NCBI GenBank assembly: GCA_015709615.1
Contig: CP054179.1
Span: 2,046,001 to 2,110,000 of the forward strand
Reading direction: 5' to 3'
DNA from: Gammaproteobacteria bacterium
Lineage (GTDB): Bacteria; Pseudomonadota; Gammaproteobacteria; Burkholderiales; Nitrosomonadaceae
DNA length: 64,000 nucleotides
Position numbers and translations under genes: made by a program. Of this stretch, positions 35,516-45,097 are shown piece after piece. Each line of letters starts with the position of its first letter. Within the stretch, counting starts at the first letter, position 1. The notes beneath the pieces were generated by a model that was not told the DNA's origin, searched no databases, and saw nothing but the letters and a program-made list of their open reading frames with translations.

Positions 35516-36199
35516 ATGCTTTATTTGATACTGATTACTGTCTTTGCCGCGCTTATCGTGGGACCTTCCTACTGGGTTAAGCATACCCTGGAAAAATACA
35601 GTCATCCCGATGACCGTTATCCGGGCACAGGTGCCGAACTGGCGCGCATTCTGCTGGATTGGGCCAATTTACAGTCAGTGACGGTTGAAGTGTCGGAACA
35701 GGGCGATCACTATGATCCGATAGCAAAAGCGGTGCGCCTGACAGCGGATAAATTTAACGGCAAATCGCTAACCGCGATTACAGTGGCGGCGCATGAAGTC
35801 GGGCACGCCATTCAGGATCGGGATGGTTATGTGCCGCTGAAGTTGCGAACGCGCTTGGTTCAGATAGCAGCTCCGGCGGAGAAATTGGGTGCGGCGATTT
35901 TGATGATTGCGCCTGTCATCACGGTTGCGACGCGTGCGCCGGTTGCGGGTGCTTTGTTTGTTGCGGGCGGTCTGTTAACACTGGGAACCGCGGCGGTTAT
36001 TCATATGATCACGCTACCGATGGAGCTGCATGCCAGTTTTTCGCGCGCATTGCCGATGCTGGAACAAGGCAAGTATCTTATCCCAGGGGATGAGCCGCAT
36101 GCGCGCAGGATTTTGCGTGCCGCAGCGTGGACGTATGTTGCCGCTTCACTGATGACGCTGCTCAATATCGGCCGCTGGTGGGCGATTTTGCGGCGCTAG
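35516..36199 (+). CDS. YugP-type zinc metallopeptidase, membrane bound
   Basis: The 227-residue protein has the active-site motif AAHEVGHAIQD (HExxH, near residue 90). It starts with a membrane span (MLYLILITVFAALIVGPSYWV) and has two more hydrophobic segments (about 120-165) and one at the C-terminus. This is the neutral zinc metallopeptidase family represented by Bacillus YugP. The substrate is unknown. It lies upstream of the secretion operon but is separated by about 285 bp, so it is probably a separate unit. Confidence 0.88.
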   Translation: MLYLILITVFAALIVGPSYWVKHTLEKYSHPDDRYPGTGAELARILLDWANLQSVTVEVSEQGDHYDPIAKAVRLTADKFNGKSLTAITVAAHEVGHAIQDRDGYVPLKLRTRLVQIAAPAEKLGAAILMIAPVITVATRAPVAGALFVAGGLLTLGTAAVIHMITLPMELHASFSRALPMLEQGKYLIPGDEPHARRILRAAAWTYVAASLMTLLNIGRWWAILRR

Positions 36200-36484
36200 G
36201 AAACTTGGGGAAGGCGGACAGCCGATGTTGGCCAGAAAAAATCGAGCGAAAAATGCAATTGGCAATGATAGAAGCGCATTCTGGGTCTCATTTCAAGGTA
36301 ACATGGCGGCGAATGCAGCAGTTCTTAAGCGCTTTTTTGATTGCGGAGAAGCGGTAAAATCTTCCTTGTTTGTGATAGTTGCCTTCTTGACCCTGTCAAA
36401 TAAGCAACTTACCATGTAAAGCTCAATGTGAATTTAGTGGCGTATCTGTAGGGAATCAAAAATCTTTTTTGTTAAGGAACGAAT

Positions 36485-36919
36485 ATGATGCATTTGTTTG
36501 AGCAACAAAAGGCAAAAGCCATGCGTGGCTTTACACTGCTCGAATTACTCGTGGTGATGGTGATCATCGGTTTGCTGGCTGCCTATGTCGGGCCTAAGTA
36601 TTTTTCTCAAGTCGGCAAGTCGGAAATTAAAATGGCGCAAGCGCAAATCGATGCGCTGGAAAAGGCATTGCATCAATACCGCTTGGATGTGGGAACCTAC
36701 CCGGCAACTGAGCAAGGCTTGGCCGCGCTGGTCAATCGCCCGAGCAACGAAGCGCGCTGGCAAGGCCCGTATTTATCCAAACTGCCGCCAGCCGACCCGT
36801 GGGGGCGCCCGTATGTGTACAAATATCCCGGTGAACGCGCCGAGTTTGATTTGCTGTCTTATGGCAAGGATGGACAGCCGGGCGGTGAAGGCGAGGCGGC
36901 TGACATAACGAACTGGTAA
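36485..36919 (+). CDS. gspG: type II secretion major pseudopilin GspG
   Basis: The 144-residue protein has a prepilin leader cut before the Phe of RG-FTLLELLVVMVIIGLLAAYV, with Glu at mature position 5. The GspG signature follows: ALHQYRLDVGTYPATEQGL, PYLSKLPPADPWGRPYVYK and SYGKDGQPGGEGEAADI. GspG is the main subunit of the short pseudopilus that drives secretion. The leader peptidase is not encoded in this window. AAGGAACGAAT precedes the start. It is the first gene of a ten-gene operon with spacings of a few bases or overlaps. Confidence 0.94.
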   Translation: MMHLFEQQKAKAMRGFTLLELLVVMVIIGLLAAYVGPKYFSQVGKSEIKMAQAQIDALEKALHQYRLDVGTYPATEQGLAALVNRPSNEARWQGPYLSKLPPADPWGRPYVYKYPGERAEFDLLSYGKDGQPGGEGEAADITNW

Positions 36920-36928
36920 ACGCCCGCG

Positions 36929-38113
36929 ATGCGTTACGAAGTGAAAGCCGTGATGTCCGGGCAAGGCACCGTGCATCTTGAGCTGGAAGCGAACAGTGAG
37001 GAGGAAGCCCGCCGTCAGGTGACTGAACAAGGCGGTATGGTGCTAAGCATACGTCGCAGCTTCTCGGGTTTTTCGCTGAAAGCGAAGAGCCATTTTCCGC
37101 TGGTTCACTTCAGCCAGGAATTGCTGTCGTTACAAACTGCGGGCTTGAGTTTGGTGGAAAGCATCGAAACGCTGCTGGAAAAAGAACAGGACGGCGGTAA
37201 CCGCAAAATTATCCAGACTATCCTCGACAGATTATATGAAGGGGTAACGTTCTCGCAAGCGCTGGAGGAATTTCCGCAAGCATTTCCGCCGCTCTACATC
37301 GCTACGGTTCGCGCCAGTGAACGCACCGGCGATCTGGCCGAGGCACTGACACGCTTTATCACTTACCAGACGCAGATGGATTTTGTGCGTAAGAAGTTGG
37401 TCGGCGCATCGATTTATCCGGTGTTGTTATTGGTCATCGGCTTTCTGGTCTCTATTTTTCTGATGGTTTTTGTGGTGCCGAAATTCAGCGCTATTTATGA
37501 CGATATGGGCAGCGATTTGCCGTGGCTGTCGTTGCTGCTGATTAAATGGGGGCATTTTGTGCATGAGCGCGGCTGGGAATTGGCTATTGCCGCTGTAGCC
37601 ATGCTGGTTGCGGCAGGATACACAGTGAGCCGGCAGACCTTTCGCGCCAATATGCTGCAATTATTATGGCGTATTCCGGCGATCGGTGAACACATGCGCG
37701 TTTATCAATTGGCGCGTTTTTACAAAACGCTGGGTATGCTGTTACGTGGCGGCATACCGATCACGCAAGCGCTGGACATGGTCAGCGGGCTGCTGCAAGT
37801 GCATTTCCGGCCCAAAGTCGCTGCCGCTGCTAAACATATCCGTGAAGGTAAAACGATTTCCACTGCGATGGAAGTAGAGGGATTGACAACCGCGGTAGGC
37901 AATCGCATGCTCCGCGTCGGCGAAAGAACCGGATTGATGGGCGATATGATGGAACGGATCGGCAATTTTCACGACGAGGAAATCGCCCGTTGGGTTGAGT
38001 GGACAACCAAATTGATTGAACCGCTGCTGATGGCGGTTATCGGTATCGTGATTGGCGGAATTATTATTCTCATGTATATGCCCATATTCGAATTGGCAGG
38101 AAGTATCAATTGA
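36929..38113 (+). CDS. gspF: type II secretion inner-membrane protein GspF
   Basis: GspF is the polytopic platform protein that couples the ATPase to pseudopilus assembly. The 394 residues contain two GspF/PilC domains. The first has FSQELLSLQTAGLSLVESIETLL; the second has LARFYKTLGMLLRGGIPITQAL. Three membrane spans are visible, near 165-185, 215-230 and 365-390. It begins nine bases after gspG, and its stop codon overlaps the gspE start (TGATG). Confidence 0.94.
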   Translation: MRYEVKAVMSGQGTVHLELEANSEEEARRQVTEQGGMVLSIRRSFSGFSLKAKSHFPLVHFSQELLSLQTAGLSLVESIETLLEKEQDGGNRKIIQTILDRLYEGVTFSQALEEFPQAFPPLYIATVRASERTGDLAEALTRFITYQTQMDFVRKKLVGASIYPVLLLVIGFLVSIFLMVFVVPKFSAIYDDMGSDLPWLSLLLIKWGHFVHERGWELAIAAVAMLVAAGYTVSRQTFRANMLQLLWRIPAIGEHMRVYQLARFYKTLGMLLRGGIPITQALDMVSGLLQVHFRPKVAAAAKHIREGKTISTAMEVEGLTTAVGNRMLRVGERTGLMGDMMERIGNFHDEEIARWVEWTTKLIEPLLMAVIGIVIGGIIILMYMPIFELAGSIN

Positions 38114-39801
38114 TGGAAGCGGCTATGCAATCCGAAAGCAAGCCGCCGATGGATATCGGCCATCTGGCTGCGGCACGGCAAAAAGCCTTCGAGCAGGGTG
38201 TTTCCGTTATCCAGATCCTGGAAGAAAAAGGCGCTTATACACCCGACGAACTCATCCAGCAGCTCGGACAGCTGTTACATATGCCGGTACTGGATATGAA
38301 AGCGATCCATGCGCTCAGTCCCGCTTTCGATATCCTGCCGTTCGGCGAAGCCATGATGCATGAATGCGCGTTATTCCGTCACGAGCGGAACTATCTGTTT
38401 GCCGTCAGCAACCCATTTTCCAGCAAATTGCGCGCATGGGCGGAAGAGCGTTTTGACGTTGCGGTGTCGTGGTACCTGGTGCATCCGGCCGACCTGAGCG
38501 CTTTTTTCACGCAGCAGGAAAAAACCATGCGCGCCATGGATCAGGTGCTGCCTTCCACCGAACTGGATAAAATCCAAAGCGGCATCGAAGATTTATCGTT
38601 AAAGAGCATCAACGAAGGCACCAGCCAGGTGGTGCGGCTGGTGCACTCCACGTTGTACGACGCGCATAAATCGCAGGCTAGCGATATTCACCTGGAAATG
38701 ACCGCGAATGCCTTGTCGATAAAATACCGCATCGATGGCGTATTGAGTTCGATCGGTGTGATTCAAGGCGCCGATCTGGCCGAGCAAGTCATCTCGCGTA
38801 TCAAGGTGATGTCCGAGCTGGATATTGCCGAACGCCGCGTACCGCAGGACGGGCGCTTCAAGATTTCCATCCAGGGGCGCGAGATCGATTTCCGCGTTTC
38901 GATCATGCCGAGCATTTTCGGCGAAGACGCCGTGTTGCGTATTCTCGACCGCCAAGCGCTATCCGATCATATCGAGGGATTGACCCTGAATCAGCTCGGT
39001 TTCAGCCAGGCTGCAATCGCCAGCATCCGCCGCTTGAGTTCGGAACCCTACGGCATGCTGCTGGTTACCGGTCCGACCGGCAGCGGTAAAACGACTTCGT
39101 TGTACGCCGCGATTTCCGAAGTCAATCGAGGCGACGACAAAATCATCACGATCGAAGATCCGATCGAGTATCAGCTTCCGGGTGTGTTGCAAATTCCGGT
39201 GAATGAGAAAAAAGGATTGACCTTCGCGCGCGGCTTGCGCTCGATCCTGCGGCACGATCCGGACAAAATCATGGTCGGCGAGATCCGCGATGCCGAGACG
39301 GCGCAAATAGCCATTCAGGCGGCGTTGACCGGTCACTTGGTTTTTACCACGGTGCACGCCAATAACGTATTCGATGTCATCGGCCGGTTCGCGCATATGG
39401 GCGTGGATCCTTACAGTTTCGTATCCGCCCTGAACGGGATTCTGGCGCAGCGCCTGGTGCGCTTGTTATGCCCGCATTGCGCGGTCGATGAGCGCCCGGA
39501 TGAAAAGGTGATCGAAGAATCCGGAATTTCTTTGGACGATGCAAACCATTTCAACTTCCGCAGTGGAAAAGGCTGCGGCCAATGCCGTGGCAGCGGGTAC
39601 CGGGGAAGGAACGCCATCGCCGAGATTCTGCTGTTGAACGATGAAATTCGCGAGCTGATCGTTGCTCAGGAACCGATACGCCGCATCAAAGAAGCGGCCC
39701 GGAAAAACGGTACGCGCTTTCTGCGCGAGGCGGCTTTGGATATGGTCAAACAAGGATTAACCAGCTTGGAGGAGGCCAATCGTGTCACCATTGTGGCGTG
39801 A
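38113..39801 (+). CDS. gspE: type II secretion ATPase GspE/PilB family
   Basis: The hexameric cytoplasmic ATPase powers pseudopilin polymerisation. About 562 residues are encoded from the ATG at 38113, which overlaps the gspF stop by one base; a TTG at 38110 is the alternative. The N-terminal MshEN-like domain is followed by the ATPase core with GPTGSGKTTSLYA (Walker A), TIEDPIEYQLPGV (Asp box) and GEIRDAETAQIAIQAALTGHLVF (Walker B and His box). A C4 zinc element CPHC...CGQC lies near the C-terminus. All catalytic motifs are intact. Confidence 0.95.
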   Translation: MEAAMQSESKPPMDIGHLAAARQKAFEQGVSVIQILEEKGAYTPDELIQQLGQLLHMPVLDMKAIHALSPAFDILPFGEAMMHECALFRHERNYLFAVSNPFSSKLRAWAEERFDVAVSWYLVHPADLSAFFTQQEKTMRAMDQVLPSTELDKIQSGIEDLSLKSINEGTSQVVRLVHSTLYDAHKSQASDIHLEMTANALSIKYRIDGVLSSIGVIQGADLAEQVISRIKVMSELDIAERRVPQDGRFKISIQGREIDFRVSIMPSIFGEDAVLRILDRQALSDHIEGLTLNQLGFSQAAIASIRRLSSEPYGMLLVTGPTGSGKTTSLYAAISEVNRGDDKIITIEDPIEYQLPGVLQIPVNEKKGLTFARGLRSILRHDPDKIMVGEIRDAETAQIAIQAALTGHLVFTTVHANNVFDVIGRFAHMGVDPYSFVSALNGILAQRLVRLLCPHCAVDERPDEKVIEESGISLDDANHFNFRSGKGCGQCRGSGYRGRNAIAEILLLNDEIRELIVAQEPIRRIKEAARKNGTRFLREAALDMVKQGLTSLEEANRVTIVA

Positions 39802-40621
39802 TCAGCTGCAAGTTTTTCTGGCACCCGGGCAAATCGGCTGGGTTCGTACCACGCGCGGCTTCAAGCCGGTGCAGGTGGCCAAAGTCACAGTGCAGTGTGA
39901 GCCTGTGCAAGGCGCATCGGTTTGGCAGGCAGCGCTGCAGCAACTGGAAAAACACCTGATCGATGTATCCGGCACCAATTTATCGATCACTTTATCCAAT
40001 CACTTTGTGCGTTATGTGACGCTGCCGCCGCAAGCGGAAATCATGACACCGGAGGAAGTGAATTCGTATGCCGCTTTTCGCATGCGCGAAGTTTATGCCG
40101 AGCGCGTTGATGTCTGGGTGCTCAGCGTCAGTGAATGGAGTCCGTTGACTGGTGCAGTGTGCGCGGCGATTCCGTGCGATCTGATGACGGCGCTGGAAAA
40201 AACGGCTGCGCGGTTGAGTTGCACGCTCACAGAAGTCGAACCTTATTTCGCATCCGTTTACGATCGTTGGCAAAATTTGCTGAATAGCGATAAAACCTAT
40301 TGTGCGGTGGTGGAGACCGGACGGATGTGCATTTCCACCCAGATTGACGGCGTCTGGCACAGCATCCGCAATCAGCGCATTGTGCACGGGGTCGCGGATG
40401 AGTTGCTCGCTGCGCTGGACCAGGAAGCCGTTTTGTCCGGCAATAAAGCGACGCTTGAACAGGTTTTTCTATTCGCGCCGCAGCATCCGGATTTGGCGCT
40501 GCCACAGAACTGCGGCTGGCTTATCGTTCCGCTGCCGGCGGGAAAGATACCGGCGCCGGCGCACTATCCATCTGCGCAGATGGATGACAACAGGTTGAAT
40601 CATGCCGCGCTTGAAGCTTAA
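39782..40621 (+). CDS. PilM/GspL-like actin-fold platform protein
   Basis: The 279-residue protein starts with GTG behind a strong GGAGGAGG (39768-39775) and overlaps gspE by 20 bp. It has an actin-like pattern in weak form (VGGAxx-type motifs are not conserved) and no transmembrane segment, so it resembles cytoplasmic PilM or the cytoplasmic half of GspL. Its place between the ATPase gene and PilN/PilO-like genes supports a role linking ATPase and inner-membrane platform. Assignment rests on position more than motif. Confidence 0.65.
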   Translation: MSPLWRDQLQVFLAPGQIGWVRTTRGFKPVQVAKVTVQCEPVQGASVWQAALQQLEKHLIDVSGTNLSITLSNHFVRYVTLPPQAEIMTPEEVNSYAAFRMREVYAERVDVWVLSVSEWSPLTGAVCAAIPCDLMTALEKTAARLSCTLTEVEPYFASVYDRWQNLLNSDKTYCAVVETGRMCISTQIDGVWHSIRNQRIVHGVADELLAALDQEAVLSGNKATLEQVFLFAPQHPDLALPQNCGWLIVPLPAGKIPAPAHYPSAQMDDNRLNHAALEA

Positions 40622-41150
40622 GTTTCCCGATCGCGGTCAAGCGGCCCCGCATATCGATTTTGCGCTGCTGCTGATCGGTTTGCTGGTGCTGGCCGGGGTA
40701 TTTTGGCAATACCGGCAAGTAACGGAAGAAGTGAATTATTGGACGAATCGCGTCGAGCGCCTGGAAAAACAACAGCAGCAAAAAGCCGCGCCACGTTTCC
40801 GGGCGGCTCCGCGGGTGAAAGAATACAGCCAGGAAATCCGCAAGGAAATCACGCAAGCCAATGCGATATTGGATCAAATCAATTTGCCTTGGGAAACTTT
40901 GTTCGATGCCATCGAGCACGCGGCGACCGAGCAAATCGCCTTATTATCCTTGCAACCGAACGTGGGCAACCGCACCTTGCGCATCAGTGGTGAAGCCAAA
41001 AGCATGGCCGAACTGCTCGATTTCGTCGAAGCGCTGGAACGTGAATTGGTTTTTGAGAATGTACATTTGTTAAACTATAAAATTAAACAAGATAGCCCGC
41101 ACCGGCCGATCATTTTTCTTCTGACCGCAGCATGGATGCAAGTTTCTTGA
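40602..41150 (+). CDS. PilN-like inner-membrane assembly protein
   Basis: The 182-residue protein has a short cytoplasmic N-terminus and one membrane span (IDFALLLIGLLVLAGVFW, about residues 19-36). A coiled-coil stretch (VTEEVNYWTNRVERLEKQQQQK) and a ferredoxin-like periplasmic domain follow, the PilN/GspL C-terminal plan. It overlaps the preceding and following genes by about 20 bp each. It should dimerise with the PilO-like product in the platform (known for type IV pili; inferred here). Confidence 0.78.
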   Translation: MPRLKLKFPDRGQAAPHIDFALLLIGLLVLAGVFWQYRQVTEEVNYWTNRVERLEKQQQQKAAPRFRAAPRVKEYSQEIRKEITQANAILDQINLPWETLFDAIEHAATEQIALLSLQPNVGNRTLRISGEAKSMAELLDFVEALERELVFENVHLLNYKIKQDSPHRPIIFLLTAAWMQVS

Positions 41151-41728
41151 AGACCGCAGCACTTCAAACTCAGCTTGATCGATGGATGCTGCAACTACGT
41201 TGGCAGGCGGGCCGTCTCGGTGTTATCGGGAAAACCGGTTTAGGTTTCATTGTGGTAACTACGATCTATTTTTTCTCGGCGCTTTTACCGCAACAATCCG
41301 ATTTGCAGAAATTGAAAGAACGCGCTGAGACGCTGCAAATGCAGGAGCAGGCAAAGCAAAATCAAGGCGAGATGGAAAGCGGGAAAAAATTAAGCGGTGA
41401 TCAGGCGCTGCAAGTGTTTTACGATTTCTTTCCGCGCATCGATTCGTCGCCCTTCTGGATTCGCGAGCTGGTGCAGTTGGCCAAGAAACACGACGTGGAA
41501 CTCAACAGTAGTGAATACCGCTTGGTTAATGAAAATGACGCGCGCTTGGCGCGCTACGAAATGATCTTGCCAGTAAAAGGCCGCTATCCGCAGATTCGCG
41601 CGTTCATGGCGGCGGCGTTAGAGACTGTTCCCGCCATGGCCATTTCCGCAATTGCGCTTAAGCGCGAAAACATCACGTCCGACAGACTTGAAGTTCGTCT
41701 TGAAATTAATCTGTACTTAAACAAATAA
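41132..41728 (+). CDS. PilO/GspM-like inner-membrane assembly protein
   Basis: The 198-residue protein has one membrane span (LGFIVVTTIYFFSALL, near residues 35-52), a coiled coil (LQKLKERAETLQMQEQAKQNQ) and a C-terminal ferredoxin-like domain (LPVKGRYPQIRAFMAAALE...), as in PilO/GspM. It follows the PilN-like gene with a 19-bp overlap. A pair of this sort forms the platform bridging to the secretin. Confidence 0.78.
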   Translation: MDASFLKTAALQTQLDRWMLQLRWQAGRLGVIGKTGLGFIVVTTIYFFSALLPQQSDLQKLKERAETLQMQEQAKQNQGEMESGKKLSGDQALQVFYDFFPRIDSSPFWIRELVQLAKKHDVELNSSEYRLVNENDARLARYEMILPVKGRYPQIRAFMAAALETVPAMAISAIALKRENITSDRLEVRLEINLYLNK

Positions 41729-41731
41729 GCA

Positions 41732-42304
41732 ATGGATCAGGCTGAGAAAAAGCGGAAATTGATTTTGGGCGGCGCATTGATCGCAACGTTAATCGCCGTG
41801 GCGCTGGTTGAAGAAGAGGAAGACGCTGCGACCGGTATCGTAGAAACCGTGCAACCGGCAAAGACGGCAAGCAATAGCCGGGATCGGGCGAGAAATCAAG
41901 AAAGCGGCCCGGAGCTGCTGGATGTCGGTAAACTGGGGCAAAGAAAATTCAGTCCGCTGGCGGGTGAGCTGTTTGCATCGACAACCTGGGCGCCGAAACA
42001 ACCGCAAGTCAGTTTGGAAGAACAAATCGCGCGGGCGGAACAGGCCAAGAAAGCCGCTCCGCCGCCTGCGCCAACCGCACCGCCGCTACAATTCAAGTAC
42101 AGCGGCAAGGCGGTTACCGACAATGAAACCTGGGTCTTCTTGTCGCAATCGGGAGAAAATCACATCACCAAGGTGGGCGGAAAAATTAACAGTCAATACC
42201 GGCTGGATTCGATCAATGACAGCACGGTTACCGTCACGTATCTACCGCTCAATATAAAGCAGACGCTCACTATCAACAACAAGATCGCAGGAACGTTCCG
42301 ATGA
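41732..42304 (+). CDS. PilP/GspC-like periplasmic linker protein
   Basis: The 190-residue protein has an N-terminal membrane span (LILGGALIATLIAVALV) and an unstructured middle rich in Ala, Pro and Gln. The C-terminal small beta domain (FKYSGKAVTDNETWVFLSQSGENHI...) resembles the homology region of GspC or PilP that touches the secretin. It overlaps the secretin gene by four bases (ATGA). It probably connects the inner platform to the outer-membrane channel. Confidence 0.7.
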   Translation: MDQAEKKRKLILGGALIATLIAVALVEEEEDAATGIVETVQPAKTASNSRDRARNQESGPELLDVGKLGQRKFSPLAGELFASTTWAPKQPQVSLEEQIARAEQAKKAAPPPAPTAPPLQFKYSGKAVTDNETWVFLSQSGENHITKVGGKINSQYRLDSINDSTVTVTYLPLNIKQTLTINNKIAGTFR

Positions 42305-44580
42305 AAAGCTGGAGAATCGTTGTTTTTATCATTTTGCTTGTGTCGATGTCAGGGTGCGCAATCAGTAACAAAACATTCTTTACCCGGAATTATGCGTTTG
42401 ATGAAGGAAAAAAGCTGATCGAGCAAGGTCAACTGGAGCGAGGTCTGGCGAAGTTGGAGCAAGCGCAACGTGAAGAGCCTGACAATCAGGAAATTCAAAC
42501 AGTATCGCTACGGCTGCGCGAAGAAACGATTGCCAAGCTGCTCTTTGAAGCTGATAACATTAGATTTTCCGGTGATTTGGAGCGTGCGGTGCAAGCTTAT
42601 CAGCGTGTTCTAAATCTTTATCCCTTCAATGAACGCGCCAAAGCAGGCATCGAATCAATCGAGATTGAACGCCGTCATATCGCTAAAGTTGAAACTGCAA
42701 AAGCACTGCTGGAGCGCGGTGACGTTACGCAAGCGGAAACACTCGTGCGCGCCGTATTACAAGAAAATTCCCAGCAATCCCATGCACGCCAGTTGATCTC
42801 AGAAATCAATTTGCGATTATCCCGGCCCGAAGTGACTGATTTGGCATTGGAGTCCGCTTTCAAAAAAGCGGTCACAATGGAATTCAAGGATACCGACTTG
42901 AAATCAGTATTTGAGCTGATGTCCCGCACGGCGGGTATTAATTTTGTGTTCGACAAGGATATTCGCCAAGAAACGAAAATATCCATTTTTGTCCGGCAGA
43001 ATACCATCGAAGATATTCTTAAACTAATTCTGACTACCAATCAGCTTGCTTATAAGGTGTTGAACAGTAATTCATTATTGATTTATCCGAATACACCGGC
43101 GAAACAAAAAGATTATCAAGAATTAGTCGTGAAAAGTTTTCAAGTGGCGCATACCGATGTCAAACAAATGGTCGCCATGATCAGAGGTATCGTCAAGGCC
43201 AAGGATATCTATGTCAACGAGCAACTTAATTTGTTCATCATGCGTGATACGCTTGAGGCGATTCGCTTAACCGAAAGGCTGGTGAGCTTAAACGATTACG
43301 CTGAGCCGGAGGTCATGCTCGAAGTCATGATTCTGGATATTGCGCGTACCAACAAATTCTTATTGGGTCCCAATTTTCCTCAATCGCTGCAATTCAACTA
43401 TGCAGGATCTGCGGTTGCTGGGGCCGCTCCGGCAGCGCTCTTGAGTAACTTTGGTTTTTCCGGTCTGAAAAGTTTCGGTATGACCAGCCAGGCAAAAATC
43501 GATTTCATGCACAATTTATCGACCGGCGATATCCTGGCCAACCCAAGAATTCGCGTTAATAACAAGGAAAAAGCAAAAATCCATGTCGGCACCAAGCAGC
43601 CCTTTTTCACAGCTAATGTGCAACCGGGTGTAACGGCAATCGTCACTTCGACACCGACATTTATCGATTTGGGTGTTAAGCTGGACGTTGAACCCCGCAT
43701 CGGATTGAACGACGATGTGACGCTAAAGGTTACTCTGGAAGTAAGCTCATTGTTAGAGACGATCACCGGTCCAAGCGGAGCGACTGCTCCCCGTGTCGGT
43801 ACCCGGAATGCCGAAACCATTCTCACGATTAAAGACGGTGAGACACAGGTTATAGCAGGTCTGATTGATAACCGGGAAACAAGAAAAATCGGCGGTCTGG
43901 CTGGGTTATTGAATATTCCCGGACTGGATCGACTGACATCCAACCAGGATATCGAGCGTTCAAGAAATGAAGTGGTACTGCTCATTACGCCGCGGATTGT
44001 GCGCAATATTCCACGACCGACCAATCTTGAAAGCGAATACCACTTCGGTACCGCCAGCGAAGCAGGTAAATTGCCGGTAGCGATCAAAAAAACGGCAGCG
44101 CAATCCTTGTCGATTGCGCCGGTAGGCGGGGCAGGGCGGGGTGCGGCGCCGGTAGATGCTTTTTTCGCTCCTTCGGAAGGCGGGGCGCCACCACCCAATC
44201 CATTCGCCAGTGTGGCATCTTCACCATCTTCTTCGCCGGCGCTTACGTTGCAAGCACCGGCCAATGTCGGTTTGGGTAAGGAATTTTCGGTCAGTGTCCG
44301 GCTGGTGGGTGCAAAAGCGACCGTCAACAGCGAATTGCAATTAACTTATGAGTCCAGTTCGTTAGAAGCGTTGGACGGCGGTGATAAATCGGGAACGCGC
44401 ACGATTAAATTAGGCAAGGATCAAGCTTCCGGTTTGGCTGCACAGTTACGTTTCAAGGTGATCGCCGCAAATCCGGGCACGACAGAGATCAATATCCAGA
44501 ACGCAACTGCGGAAGATATGGAAAATGGTCAAGCGGCGGAAGTGACGTTGCCGCCGCCCGCCAGTATCAGTATCAAATAA
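42301..44580 (+). CDS. gspD: secretin GspD-like outer-membrane channel with cohesin-like C-terminus
   Basis: The 759-residue protein is a lipoprotein by its signal (VSMSGC lipobox at Cys19). TPR-like helices (about 35-175) come next. A short N-domain region follows (FKDTDLKSVFELMSRTAGINFVFD, from about 200), then the secretin core with VEPRIGLNDDVTLKVTLEVSS and GLIDNRETRKIGGLAGLLNIPGL, and the VVLLITPRIVR end. After a Pro/Ala-rich linker (about 600-650) a cohesin-like beta domain (about 650-755; VGLGKEFSVSVRLVGAK...) closes the protein. Such cohesin tails are seen on some environmental secretins and are unlike classical GspD. The TPR and lipid anchor may replace a separate pilotin (inference). 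Confidence 0.9.
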   Translation: MKSWRIVVFIILLVSMSGCAISNKTFFTRNYAFDEGKKLIEQGQLERGLAKLEQAQREEPDNQEIQTVSLRLREETIAKLLFEADNIRFSGDLERAVQAYQRVLNLYPFNERAKAGIESIEIERRHIAKVETAKALLERGDVTQAETLVRAVLQENSQQSHARQLISEINLRLSRPEVTDLALESAFKKAVTMEFKDTDLKSVFELMSRTAGINFVFDKDIRQETKISIFVRQNTIEDILKLILTTNQLAYKVLNSNSLLIYPNTPAKQKDYQELVVKSFQVAHTDVKQMVAMIRGIVKAKDIYVNEQLNLFIMRDTLEAIRLTERLVSLNDYAEPEVMLEVMILDIARTNKFLLGPNFPQSLQFNYAGSAVAGAAPAALLSNFGFSGLKSFGMTSQAKIDFMHNLSTGDILANPRIRVNNKEKAKIHVGTKQPFFTANVQPGVTAIVTSTPTFIDLGVKLDVEPRIGLNDDVTLKVTLEVSSLLETITGPSGATAPRVGTRNAETILTIKDGETQVIAGLIDNRETRKIGGLAGLLNIPGLDRLTSNQDIERSRNEVVLLITPRIVRNIPRPTNLESEYHFGTASEAGKLPVAIKKTAAQSLSIAPVGGAGRGAAPVDAFFAPSEGGAPPPNPFASVASSPSSSPALTLQAPANVGLGKEFSVSVRLVGAKATVNSELQLTYESSSLEALDGGDKSGTRTIKLGKDQASGLAAQLRFKVIAANPGTTEINIQNATAEDMENGQAAEVTLPPPASISIK

Positions 44581-44587
44581 TCCGGTC

Positions 44588-45097
44588 ATGGCTGTATTCA
44601 GAGTTTTTGTGCGGCAGAATGGATTCACGCTGATTGAATTAATGATCGTGGTGGTTATCATGGCTGTTCTGGCGACAGCCGCGTTGCCTCTGCGGGAGCT
44701 CATGGTGAAGCGCGAGAAAGAGCAGGAATTGCGCGTTGCTTTGCGGCAGATCCGGTCGGCGATTGACGCATACAAGCAAGCGACGGACGAGGGGCGTATC
44801 GCGAAGAAAGCGGATGAGTCCGGCTACCCTCCGAGATTGGAGGAATTATTCATGGGCGTGCCGGATATCAAGAGTCCGGATAAAAAGGTGATTTATTTTA
44901 TGCGCAGCCTACCCCGCGATCCGATGTTTGTCGAACTGGATGTCGCTGGTGTCACGGCGACTCCGGCTGCGGATACTTGGGGCAAACGCAGTTATGAAAG
45001 TCCGTGGGACAGTCCGAAAGAAGGTGATGATGTCTATGACGTTTTTTCACGTTCGGAAGCCATCGGTCTGAACGGCATTCCTTACCGGGAGTGGTGA
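44588..45097 (+). CDS. type II secretion pseudopilin (GspG/GspH-like)
   Basis: The 169-residue protein has a prepilin leader cut at NG-FTLIELMIVVVIMAVLATAAL, with Glu at mature position 5. The body (LRQIRSAIDAYKQATDEGRI...SGYPPRLEELF) and the end (WDSPKEGDDVYDVFSRSEAIGLNGIPYREW) are GspG-like. Its stop codon overlaps the next start (TGATG at 45095-45099). It is one of several pseudopilins from this operon and may be a minor tip subunit. Confidence 0.85.
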   Translation: MAVFRVFVRQNGFTLIELMIVVVIMAVLATAALPLRELMVKREKEQELRVALRQIRSAIDAYKQATDEGRIAKKADESGYPPRLEELFMGVPDIKSPDKKVIYFMRSLPRDPMFVELDVAGVTATPAADTWGKRSYESPWDSPKEGDDVYDVFSRSEAIGLNGIPYREW